Source: GCA-2720975 sp964469565
GTDB lineage: Bacteria > Planctomycetota > UBA1135 > GCA-002686595
DNA length: 64,000 nucleotides
NCBI GenBank assembly: GCA_964469565.1
Contig: CAYXZD010000001.1
Location: 186,001 to 250,000 of the forward strand
Direction: 5' to 3'
A model generated the notes under the pieces. That model was not told where the DNA came from, did no database searches, and worked only from the letters and a program-made list of their open reading frames with translations. A program made the translations under genes and the position numbers. Below are positions 45,264 to 53,321 of the stretch, in pieces; positions within the stretch are counted from its first letter, which is position 1, and each line of letters starts with the position of its first letter.

Positions 45264-45938
45264 ATGCCCATAAGCCCCACTCCTCTGCTTGCACTCACCG
45301 TCCTTGCCCTCCTCATGACCTCTTGCAGTTCTATGGAAAAGGGTGCGGGGGGGGAATTCCAGAGTCTGAACTCCCTCGATCATTGGCGGGGGTACAAGAA
45401 GGATTCTGTTCCAGAGCAGTGGGTGATGGATGCTGCCAGTGACGCCCTTCACTTGACGCGCGGAGGGGCTGGCGATTTGATCACTCGTGAGCAGTTTGCC
45501 AGTTTTGAATTGCAACTGGAGTGGCGAATCTCGCCCAAGGGTAACAGCGGAATCATGTATCACGTGAGTGAGGGGGAGGGACCTACCTACTTCACCGGCC
45601 CCGAGATGCAAGTGCTCGATAATGCCGTGGCCAACGGGGATTTGTTGCACTCTGCCGGTGCCGATTATGCCCTGCATGCTCCAGCGGCCGACAATTCCTT
45701 ACCGGTGGGGCAATGGAACCGAGTGCGCATTGTGGTGAATGGACCCCATGTGGAATACTGGTTGAACGGGGTTCAGCAATGCAGCTATGAGCTGTGGAGT
45801 GAGGACTGGACTGCGCGGGTGGCTGCATCCAAGTTTGCTCAGTGGCCAGGATTTGGCATGAGTAAGACGGGTCATATTGCCCTGCAGGACCATGGGAATC
45901 CCGTGTGGTACCGCTCGATTCGGATTCGACGCCTTTAG
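45264..45938 (+). CDS. DUF1080 (3-keto-disaccharide hydrolase-like) lipoprotein
   Basis: 224 residues. Lipoprotein signal with LMTSC (Cys21), then a concanavalin-like fold of the DUF1080 family: WRGYKKDSVPEQWVM, DLITREQFASFELQLEWRIS, GNSGIMYHV, TGPEMQVLDN and GHIALQDHG. The frame opens at 45099 inside the transporter gene, but ATG 45264 gives the lipoprotein start. Members bind or cleave carbohydrates; some hydrolyse 3-keto-glycosides. Sits 29 bases after the transporter gene. Confidence 0.9.
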   Translation: MPISPTPLLALTVLALLMTSCSSMEKGAGGEFQSLNSLDHWRGYKKDSVPEQWVMDAASDALHLTRGGAGDLITREQFASFELQLEWRISPKGNSGIMYHVSEGEGPTYFTGPEMQVLDNAVANGDLLHSAGADYALHAPAADNSLPVGQWNRVRIVVNGPHVEYWLNGVQQCSYELWSEDWTARVAASKFAQWPGFGMSKTGHIALQDHGNPVWYRSIRIRRL

Positions 45939-45945
45939 GGCTTCC

Positions 45946-46215
45946 ATGGCAACGGTGTTCTTCACGTCTCACCTTGCTCGGCACCTGACCGTAAACGAGT
46001 TAGTCGTTCGGGCAGACGATGTGGCTCAAGCTCTCGCGGCGGCCTTTGTGCAGCAACCGCTTCTGAGAGGATATATCTTGGATGATTCGGGTGCGGTCCG
46101 ACATCATGTGGCCGTGTTTGTGGACGGGCTCGCCCTGCAGGATCGTATCGGCCTGTCCGATCCTGTCGGTGAGTCCTCTGAGGTGTACGTGATGCAGGCC
46201 CTTTCAGGAGGTTAG
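45946..46215 (+). CDS. MoaD/ThiS-like ubiquitin-fold protein
   Basis: 89 residues of beta-grasp fold ending in Gly-Gly (ALSGG), the residues that E1-like enzymes adenylate. ATVFFTSHLARHL start and AVFVDGLALQDRIGL fit MoaD-like proteins. It starts 7 bases after the DUF1080 gene and ends 3 bases before the BNR gene. Such MoaD-BNR pairs are common in bacteria but unexplained. A ThiF-like enzyme is encoded at 35031-36059. Confidence 0.85.
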   Translation: MATVFFTSHLARHLTVNELVVRADDVAQALAAAFVQQPLLRGYILDDSGAVRHHVAVFVDGLALQDRIGLSDPVGESSEVYVMQALSGG

Positions 46216-46218
46216 GAC

Positions 46219-47331
46219 GTGAAGCTCAACATCGGTACGCGCAAGGGATTGTTTCAATTCGAGTTGGATGGATCCGGAATCCGATCCCTCGGGCCGGCCC
46301 ATTTGGGTGACCCTGTGACCTACACCCGGTTCGACGCCCGTACAAATACCCTGTGGGCCTGCATGTCCCTCGGTCATTTCGGCCCCAAGCTTCGGCGTTC
46401 AGGGGATGGGGGCAAGACCTGGGAGGAGGTACCCACACCCCAATTGCCGGAGCCGGAATCGGGCAAGGGGGACACGGATGCGATCCGGGGAGACAAGCGC
46501 CCCCAAACCCTTGGGGAAATCTGGTGCCTAGAGACTGGTTTGGATGATCAGCCTGGAAGGCTTTGGTTGGGGGCCATGCCCGGGGTCATCTTCCGTAGTG
46601 ACGACAATGGTGACAGTTGGCAACTGATGGAGTCGTTGCATCGGCACCCCGATCGCGAGCATTGGTTTGGGGGAGGAGCCGACCACCCCGTGGTTCACTC
46701 AATTCTCGTGGACCCAAGGGATGGCCGCCGAATCCTCGCGGGTGTGTCCTGTGGGGGAGTCTGGCTGACCGAGGACGAGGGAGCGACTTGGGAGTGCAAA
46801 GGCCAGGGGCTGCGTGCGGAATACATGCCCCCGGAACAGGCATTCGATCTGCCGATTCAGGATCCGCATCGTTTGTCGTCCTGTGCTGCACGACCGGATC
46901 GTGTGTGGTGCCAGCATCACAATGGTATGTTCCGGTCAGACGATGGGGGCTGCACCTGGGTGGAGCTCCAGAATGTGAAACCTTCAAACTTTGGGTTTGC
47001 GACTGTTGCCCATCCGCGTGATCCTGACACAGCTTGGTTTGTTCCAGCGGGTGGAGATTCCCAGCGCTTCCCCGTAGATGCGTCTGTAGTCGTGAACCAC
47101 ACCCAGGATGGGGGAATGAGTTTCAAAGCTCTCACAAATGGACTCCCCAAACACGATGCTTACGATTTGGTTTTGCGCCATGCCCTCGACTGCTGCCCGC
47201 AGGGAGAATTCTTGGCGCTGGGATCCAGCACGGGTTCCCTGTGGGTGAGCCGTGATGGGGGCGGGCACTTCGAACTCGTGAACGCACACCTGCCTCCGAT
47301 CTATTCCGTGGAGATTGCCCCTGTGCACTAG
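46219..47331 (+). CDS. BNR/VPS10-type beta-propeller protein
   Basis: 370 residues with repeated Asp-box-like turns: RRSGDGGKTWEEV, RSDDNGDSWQLM, TEDEGATWECK, RSDDGGCTWVEL and SRDGGGHFEL. No signal peptide is seen, which suggests a cytoplasmic propeller, unlike secreted sialidases. GTG 46219 is the start. Its conserved association with the MoaD-like neighbour suggests joint function, possibly as a binding partner; enzymatic activity is not supported. Confidence 0.88.
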   Translation: MKLNIGTRKGLFQFELDGSGIRSLGPAHLGDPVTYTRFDARTNTLWACMSLGHFGPKLRRSGDGGKTWEEVPTPQLPEPESGKGDTDAIRGDKRPQTLGEIWCLETGLDDQPGRLWLGAMPGVIFRSDDNGDSWQLMESLHRHPDREHWFGGGADHPVVHSILVDPRDGRRILAGVSCGGVWLTEDEGATWECKGQGLRAEYMPPEQAFDLPIQDPHRLSSCAARPDRVWCQHHNGMFRSDDGGCTWVELQNVKPSNFGFATVAHPRDPDTAWFVPAGGDSQRFPVDASVVVNHTQDGGMSFKALTNGLPKHDAYDLVLRHALDCCPQGEFLALGSSTGSLWVSRDGGGHFELVNAHLPPIYSVEIAPVH

Positions 47332-47355
47332 GGCAGGGGGGGCTATGGTGGACCC

Positions 47356-50300
47356 ATGCTGTGCACCACTCTCACTTGCCTACTGCTTGGACTTCCCGGG
47401 AGCCTAGGGGACGATCCACCCCTCAGTGCATTTGGCCTAACCCTTGAGCGGGCCGAGCGTGTCCTGGAGGCAGGCCAACTCGAGCAGGCACGGGAGTTGA
47501 TTCAAAGTGCCCTTGAGCGGGACCGTAAGGCGCCCAGTGCTTGGGATTTGCGCGCCCGCTGGGCTGAACTGGCTGGGGACCGAGACGAGGAAACCTACAG
47601 CCGCCACCAGGAGTATCGGCTCTCCATCGTGCAGGGCGCTGATCGCAAGCACCTGCGAGAATTGCGGGCGCGCTTAGAGGGACTCGATCCCCTTGCTCGC
47701 GACCTGTATGGCATCAAGGATCGCTTCCTCAAGAAGCTCCTGCCCCTAGCCCTGTCCTACGAAAAAGCGTCTCGTCCCCATTCGGCCATCTCTGTACTCA
47801 AGCGCATCTTGGCCATCGATCCCGAGAACCTAGAGGCCCAGGCAGCCATCGAGCGCATCGCCGACAGTCCCGATCCCAGCCTCGCAGGGGATGCCAAACC
47901 CAAGGATCTGTTTGCCAACGTAACGCAAGAGTGGGTGGAAGAGTTCGATCGTGAGCACAGCACCTGGGAGGAGGCCGGTGAGGTCGAGCGGCCCAACTAC
48001 ATCACTGTCACCGACGCAGGGTATGAGGTATTGATCCGTACGGCTGAGGCCATGGAGCAGATGAATGCCTTCTACCGTGAGTTCTTCCAATACGGGACAG
48101 AAGAGGATGGCAAGAGCGTGCCGCGGATACGGGTGCACGTGTTCAAGAACCGCGACGAGTACCTCAAGCTTGGCATCGGGCCCCCCGTGGAATGGTCGGG
48201 CGGGCACTTCACGGGCAGCCATGTCGAAACCTATTTGAGTAATGGTTTCGAGAGCATGACCGGTACTTTGTTTCACGAGGCAGCTCACCAGTTTGTTTCG
48301 TTGGCCACGCGTGCCGTGGGGTGGCTGAACGAGGGACTCGCATCGTTCTTTGAGGGTACGCGCATCCTCAATAACGGCACGGTCATCATGAACATGCCTG
48401 CCAATGGGCGCCTGTATCCCCTCGCCGACCGCATGGCGAAGGGTTGGATGGAGAATGCTCAGGACGGTTATGACCCCAATGATTCGGATTCGACACCCGA
48501 GAAGGCACCCACCTTCCGCATCGTGATTGAGAATCGATATTCTTGGGGACCGCCTTGGTACGCGCCCACTTGGGGCTTGGTGTTTTTCTTGTACAACTAC
48601 CAAGACCCCGTGGATGGGCGTTATGTCTATCGCGCTGCTTTCAGCGAGTTCATCAACGCCTCGGGGGGGAAGACTGGAGATACGGCCGTCGAAACGTTTG
48701 AAGAGGTGGTGTTGGCGAATCCCAAGCCGGCCATGTCCTTCGTTGAACGCCCCGAGGATGTGCCAGAGGTTGTGTTACCCCAGACCGTGGACGAAGTCGA
48801 TGCGGTGTGGAAAGCATGGATCCTAGCTCTGAGGGATGAGCAGGATGGTGCGACGCTCGTCCCCAAGCCATTTGCGACTTGGGGACGCTACGCGATTCAA
48901 AATGGTGATTTCCTCGTGGCCAAGGAACATTTTGAAAAGGGACTCGTGGCCGCACCCACGGACGTGGACTTGCTCTTGGAGTTTGCCGACCTGCTTGAGG
49001 AGCACTTTGACAATTCCGATAGGGCCTCCAAGTTAGCGTTTGAGGCGCTGTATCACCTTGAACAGGAGCCCGAACGCGATGAAAAGCGCATCCGCACGGT
49101 CGAACGCCTGCTCAGTAAGCTCGATTCCAAGTACAAGAGCCTGGCACGTATCCAGGAGGAGTTGGCGGCCTCGACGCGCAACATCGTGGAGCGCTACGCC
49201 GCGGCAGGCCTAGATCTGATGGTCATGGATGTGGCTTGGCGTGCCGGAAGCGAGCTGAAGCTTGACGACATGCTTGGATACTATGAGCAAGCAGTGCGCC
49301 GCAGCGGGCGCAGCTTGGCGATCTGGGAGCTGGCGTACAACGAGATGAACCTCGATGGCTGGGTCAGCGGAGTGCCCTCCTTTCGCGCGGAGAGCATGAC
49401 TCTGGCAGGAGACTTTGGGGAGTATGATCCCAAGGCGTTTGATTTCCAGTCCCTCGCTATGGATCGGGTGACGTCTGGAGATTTCTCACTTCAGGCGGAT
49501 GTGCAGGCAACCCGGGGCGAGGTCAATTTCTGCGGATTCGTGTTCGGCCAAAAGAGCACCGGCACATTCCATGGAGCCCTGCTGTTCCCGGGCAAACAGG
49601 TTGCGGAGGGTGGCGTGCAAACCGGCTGGCTTGACCTCATGTCCTCCTATGGCGGTGGACTGATGAAGACTTGGCTGCACGTGCCGGTGCAAACGGAGGA
49701 TCCCGAAGACTCGGAGCCAGGCCGGACGACGTCGGGCCGCTGGCATACCCTGCGCATTGACGTGGTCGCACGGAGCGTGGATCTTTGGTTTGACGGCGAG
49801 CTAGTCGGTACCCGCGATTTTCCCAGCCGGGATGTATTGAGAGGGAGTTTCGGTCTGCTGATGGGCCCCGGTCAAGCGCGATTCAAAAACATCCGTTATC
49901 TCGCGCGTGATCCTGCCGACCCGGCCAGTTTCATTGAGCGTGCGATTACCCATGAGGCCCTTGCAGCGGCTGATGGAAACACGGGCGCGATTCAGGGCAG
50001 CTACCAGAATCAGCAACCGCCGTTTCCGATCGTAAAGCGTTGGGCGCAAGGGGAGCGCAGTGACTGGAGCGAGGGTCGAGGTGGGCCCCAGTTGCTCCTG
50101 CTGTGGTCGTTGGCTCAAAACAAACTTGTGCGCGTGGATGAGTGGCTGAGTTACCTTGCTGAGGGATTCGAGGATGTAGGACTGGAAGTCGTCTCGATCG
50201 TATCAACCCACGATGACCAGGAGCTTGATGCCTACCTAGTCGATCACCCCCTGCCAGGTGCCGTCGGTGTGGACTCACTGCCGGAGGGGGATGTTGGAAT

Positions 50301-51069
50301 TGGAGTGTCCTTTGAAATGTTCTTCGTGCGGCGCTTCAACCTGCCTCGCCTGCTGCTCTTGGATACAGATGGGACCGTGATCTGGGAGGGAGATCCAGGG
50401 TTTGAAATCAATGAGGAACCCGTGGAGCCCTTTGAGAGCTTCCTCGATGATCCACTCGAGGCCTTGGTCCAGGGCAAGAAGCTTCGTGAGTTGGCCGTTT
50501 GGCGCACCAAGTGGGAACGCTATGGCCAACCGGCTCTTCACAGCGGAGATTTTGAGGAAGCCTTGCCGATGATGCAGGAAGCTGCAGAGTTTGATCCGAT
50601 CACCGCGCCCCGTGCGGCTCAAGCCCATGCATCTTTGCGGGCGGTGCAAGCCGCAGCAGAAGACTTAGAGGGCAGCGCAGACTCCCTTCGCCAGCGCGGA
50701 GCGGAGAGTTGTATGGATGTGCTGGTGGATTGGGCCGGTCTTCTGGCTGGAGCGGAAGCAGAGTTGGTGGAGAAGGACCTGCGCAAGAAAACGGCCGTGC
50801 GGGATGTCTTGCGGAGCAAGATCCACAGGGACTGGGCCAAGGTGTTGAAATCATGCGCTCAGCATGCCAAGGGACGCGGAGAACCCGCCGCAAAAGCCGG
50901 AGCGTTACTTGGGGAGTTACTCCCACGCGAGGGAACGTTGGTGGCGATCCTGCGGACCGAATTAGAAGCCGCCATCGCCGAGAGTGACTGGGCGGAAGTG
51001 GATCGCCTGGCGGAGACGGCATCCCAGCGCCCAATGGAGTTCTTGGCACGGGAGTACTTCGGGTGGTAG
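47356..51069 (+). CDS. Secreted multidomain metallopeptidase with TPR, ConA-like and thioredoxin-like domains
   Basis: 1,237 residues. A signal peptide (MLCTTLTCLLLGLPGSLG) leads to TPR helices (about 25-170), then a gluzincin-type peptidase: FHEAAHQFVS (HExxH 307-311) with downstream NEGLASFFEG (Glu326). TPR-like helices follow, then a ConA/DUF1080-like module (about 698-852; WHTLRIDVVARSVDLWFDGE), then a thioredoxin-like fold (about 910-1040, LDTDGTVIWEGDPG) that lacks a CxxC pair. The C-terminal is helical. Presumably acts on extracellular or periplasmic protein. No Shine-Dalgarno is evident; the gene follows the BNR gene by 24 bases. Confidence 0.85.
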   Translation: MLCTTLTCLLLGLPGSLGDDPPLSAFGLTLERAERVLEAGQLEQARELIQSALERDRKAPSAWDLRARWAELAGDRDEETYSRHQEYRLSIVQGADRKHLRELRARLEGLDPLARDLYGIKDRFLKKLLPLALSYEKASRPHSAISVLKRILAIDPENLEAQAAIERIADSPDPSLAGDAKPKDLFANVTQEWVEEFDREHSTWEEAGEVERPNYITVTDAGYEVLIRTAEAMEQMNAFYREFFQYGTEEDGKSVPRIRVHVFKNRDEYLKLGIGPPVEWSGGHFTGSHVETYLSNGFESMTGTLFHEAAHQFVSLATRAVGWLNEGLASFFEGTRILNNGTVIMNMPANGRLYPLADRMAKGWMENAQDGYDPNDSDSTPEKAPTFRIVIENRYSWGPPWYAPTWGLVFFLYNYQDPVDGRYVYRAAFSEFINASGGKTGDTAVETFEEVVLANPKPAMSFVERPEDVPEVVLPQTVDEVDAVWKAWILALRDEQDGATLVPKPFATWGRYAIQNGDFLVAKEHFEKGLVAAPTDVDLLLEFADLLEEHFDNSDRASKLAFEALYHLEQEPERDEKRIRTVERLLSKLDSKYKSLARIQEELAASTRNIVERYAAAGLDLMVMDVAWRAGSELKLDDMLGYYEQAVRRSGRSLAIWELAYNEMNLDGWVSGVPSFRAESMTLAGDFGEYDPKAFDFQSLAMDRVTSGDFSLQADVQATRGEVNFCGFVFGQKSTGTFHGALLFPGKQVAEGGVQTGWLDLMSSYGGGLMKTWLHVPVQTEDPEDSEPGRTTSGRWHTLRIDVVARSVDLWFDGELVGTRDFPSRDVLRGSFGLLMGPGQARFKNIRYLARDPADPASFIERAITHEALAAADGNTGAIQGSYQNQQPPFPIVKRWAQGERSDWSEGRGGPQLLLLWSLAQNKLVRVDEWLSYLAEGFEDVGLEVVSIVSTHDDQELDAYLVDHPLPGAVGVDSLPEGDVGIGVSFEMFFVRRFNLPRLLLLDTDGTVIWEGDPGFEINEEPVEPFESFLDDPLEALVQGKKLRELAVWRTKWERYGQPALHSGDFEEALPMMQEAAEFDPITAPRAAQAHASLRAVQAAAEDLEGSADSLRQRGAESCMDVLVDWAGLLAGAEAELVEKDLRKKTAVRDVLRSKIHRDWAKVLKSCAQHAKGRGEPAAKAGALLGELLPREGTLVAILRTELEAAIAESDWAEVDRLAETASQRPMEFLAREYFGW

Positions 51070-51081
51070 TCTCTCGAATGC

Positions 51082-51825
51082 ATGAACCTCACACTGAATC
51101 TAGTCATTGCCTGCACCTTGGGGGCCTGCGTGACAACTAACTCGATGGACAGTGCCTCGATGGACAGTGGCACGATGGACAGTGGCACGGTGGACAGTGG
51201 CACGGTGGACAGTGGCACGNNNNNNNNNNNNNNNNNNNNNNNNNNNNNNNNNNNNNNNNNNNNNNNNNNNNNNNNNNNNNNNNNNNNNNNNNNNNNNNNN
51301 NNNNNNNNNNNNNNNNNNNTGGACAGTGGCACGGTGGACAGTGGCACGGTGGACAGTGGCACGATGGACAGTGGCGATCCCCACCCGAGCAGAACGGGAA
51401 GCGTGCAGGATCAGGCCCACCTTGCCCCTGAAGCGATCCACCAAGTACTCGACGACTGGCACGCCGCCGCTGCGGACGGAGATGAGGTGCGCTACATGAG
51501 GCATTTTGGTCCTGAGGCCGTGTTCCTTGGAACGGATGCTTCGGAGCGCTGGACCCTCGAGGAATTTGGTGAGTATGTTGCCCTGTACTTTCCCCAGGGG
51601 GGCTGGACGTACAAACCTCACCAGCGCGAGGTCATGCTTGCACCAGGAGCCAGGGTGGCCTGGATTGACGAGTTGTTAGTCAATGAGAAGTACGGCACAT
51701 TGCGGGGGACGGGAGTCTTGCGCATCTGCGAGGGACAGTGGCGGATCGTGCATTACTGCATGAGCTTTGCAGTTCCCAATGAGCGCTCGGGTCAAGTAGT
51801 CGAGTGCATCAGCGCCCCTGATTGA
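51082..51825 (+). CDS. SnoaL-like (DUF4440) lipoprotein with DSGTV-repeat linker and assembly gap
   Basis: Starts MNLTLNLVIACTLGAC (lipobox LGAC, Cys16), then a run of five-residue units (MDSGT, VDSGT) interrupted by 100 N, then a SnoaL-like domain (HQVLDDWHAAAADGDEVRYM, FGPEAVFLGTDASERW, WRIVHYCMSF). The frame happens to stay open across the placeholder because both 100 and the true length (1 modulo 15) leave remainder 1 on division by 3. SnoaL-like domains bind small ligands or act as isomerases; here function is unknown. It begins 12 bases after the metallopeptidase stop. Confidence 0.82.
   Translation: MNLTLNLVIACTLGACVTTNSMDSASMDSGTMDSGTVDSGTVDSGTXXXXXXXXXXXXXXXXXXXXXXXXXXXXXXXXXXDSGTVDSGTVDSGTMDSGDPHPSRTGSVQDQAHLAPEAIHQVLDDWHAAAADGDEVRYMRHFGPEAVFLGTDASERWTLEEFGEYVALYFPQGGWTYKPHQREVMLAPGARVAWIDELLVNEKYGTLRGTGVLRICEGQWRIVHYCMSFAVPNERSGQVVECISAPD
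51142..51375 (+). repeat. 15-bp tandem repeat, in frame (DSGTV), with gap
   Basis: Unit ACGGTGGACAGTGGC with variants TCGATGGACAGTGCC, TCGATGGACAGTGGC and ACGATGGACAGTGGC at the ends. About five units left of the gap, four right. It encodes a Ser/Thr/Asp-rich stalk between lipid anchor and domain. Confidence 0.96.
51220..51319. other. Assembly gap (100 N) in 15-bp repeat
   Basis: Exactly 100 N. The phase requires 1 modulo 15, 100 is 10 modulo 15. Confidence 0.98.
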
Positions 51826-51938
51826 GGGCCCGCGGGTGCAGCCTCAGAACATGACCCGCATGGGCCGCGCTTTGGGTGCTTGGATCCGCTCGTGCAGGGG
51901 TAATGTCACCGGTCCGGGGGACGGACACCCCAAGAGAA

Positions 51939-51987
51939 AGCCCGACAGCCGAGAGTGGTCGGTTTCAACCAGCTCGCCTGTCGGGCT
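51939..51987 (-). terminator. Long stem-loop between convergent genes
   Basis: AGCCCGACAG pairs with CTGTCGGGCT (10 bp), extended after one mismatch by CGAG/CTCG. Read on the minus strand it is followed by TTTCTCTT, so it terminates transcription from the DUF4340 gene; on the plus strand there is no T-run. The rest of 51826-52100 (275 bases) shows nothing else. Confidence 0.7.
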
Positions 51988-52100
51988 CTGATCCCGATTG
52001 CCCGAGCCGTTTCGGCTTGAACTCCTGGGTGGATTACAATCTACCCCGCTGCCGGAGTTGGGGGGAGCGGTGTCTTGGGTATTCGTGTGCTGGAGACGGC

Positions 52101-53321
52101 TTACTGATTCCCTCCATCGGGCAATCCGACCGATGGAATCTCCGTTGGCGCAGGGGCTGCATCTTCCTCAGGTCCGTCTTCCTCGTCCTCAAGGGGGATC
52201 AGGAGGTCTTCCATTTGGGTCGTGAAGGATCCTTTCTTCCAGCTGGGAAGCACGAAAACCCAGTCTTGGGTTGAGGCACCCAAGTCCTCGGATTCTGCCC
52301 GCAACTGTTCAGGGGTAGGGGGCGTGTCTGCCTGCCCCTCCACAGATGAGTCTCCCTGGAGGGCTTCCGCAAACTCACCATCGGGGACTACGGTTGGACT
52401 GGGCCCCAATTCCGGTTCGGGGGCATGAGCCTCATCCCATGCAGACGATAGCCGGCAGAGGAGGAGCTCGTCCACTTCTGCCAATTCGGCGCGAACCATG
52501 AGCCCACCACGGGTCCACCAGGTGGTGGTGCTGTCGGGCTGGGGCGGGAAAGTGCTGGCGTCTGCGGCCTGAACGTCGCTGATGCGCAAGTTAGCGAGGG
52601 AACCGAGAAAGCCCGCGGCGCTTGCTGCTGTCTTGGCAGAACGGCCCTCGGGCGTATTAGTGATATCAAATCCATTACCCGCCTCGCCCTGTCGCTGCAG
52701 GTCGATGAGTTCACCCCCCGCATGCTCGATGCGCACGCGTGCGATTCGATCGCGGCTGATGTCCATGAGCTCGGTTTGCAGCCATTCGCTCGTTTGGGCA
52801 GGGCAGCGCAGTTTGGCTTGCACGGCCCAGGCCTGATCGCTTCCGGGTTCACGCACATACCAGCTCTCACCGACTCCGTGCGGGCGGCGGTTGCCGATGT
52901 AGAGATCGGCGAGCACCGAGTCTCCAGCCGCGACACTCAAGCGTACGGTGGGGGAAGTTTCCTCCTCGAACCCGCCGAGTCCCAGGGAGCTCAACCGCTC
53001 AGCTTGGGACGTGAGAGGTTCAACCCGAATGGCCTCGGCCAGGGACATGAGTAGGCGTGCGACCTCATCCTCACGGCCCAAGTAGTGGCTACGCTCTGCA
53101 ACTTGCCACTCGCCGCCTCGGAGCACGAGGGTGGTGGTGCCGTGGGTGCTTTCCACACTCAGACGATCAACCTGCTCGACTCTCGTGGCGAGTTCGGCGA
53201 AGAGGGGTTCAGTCGCTCGGCTCCAGGCGGCACGAGTGTCTCGACCCGAGTCCATGCTCAAGGCCAAGAGGGTGAGGATGGCCCCAGTTGCGGCCATGGT
53301 GGTGAGTACCTTGGGATTCAT
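52101..53321 (-). CDS. DUF4340 domain protein
   Basis: 406 residues. One N-terminal membrane helix (LTTMAATGAILTLLALSM), then the DUF4340 beta-rich domain (RLSVESTHGTTTLVLRGGEWQV, LYIGNRRPHGVGESWYVR) and a Pro/Glu-rich C-terminal tail. DUF4340 proteins always accompany GldG-like ABC auxiliary proteins. The ATG overlaps the upstream stop by 4 bases. It is the last gene of a four-gene operon. Confidence 0.9.
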   Translation of the reverse strand: MNPKVLTTMAATGAILTLLALSMDSGRDTRAAWSRATEPLFAELATRVEQVDRLSVESTHGTTTLVLRGGEWQVAERSHYLGREDEVARLLMSLAEAIRVEPLTSQAERLSSLGLGGFEEETSPTVRLSVAAGDSVLADLYIGNRRPHGVGESWYVREPGSDQAWAVQAKLRCPAQTSEWLQTELMDISRDRIARVRIEHAGGELIDLQRQGEAGNGFDITNTPEGRSAKTAASAAGFLGSLANLRISDVQAADASTFPPQPDSTTTWWTRGGLMVRAELAEVDELLLCRLSSAWDEAHAPEPELGPSPTVVPDGEFAEALQGDSSVEGQADTPPTPEQLRAESEDLGASTQDWVFVLPSWKKGSFTTQMEDLLIPLEDEEDGPEEDAAPAPTEIPSVGLPDGGNQ

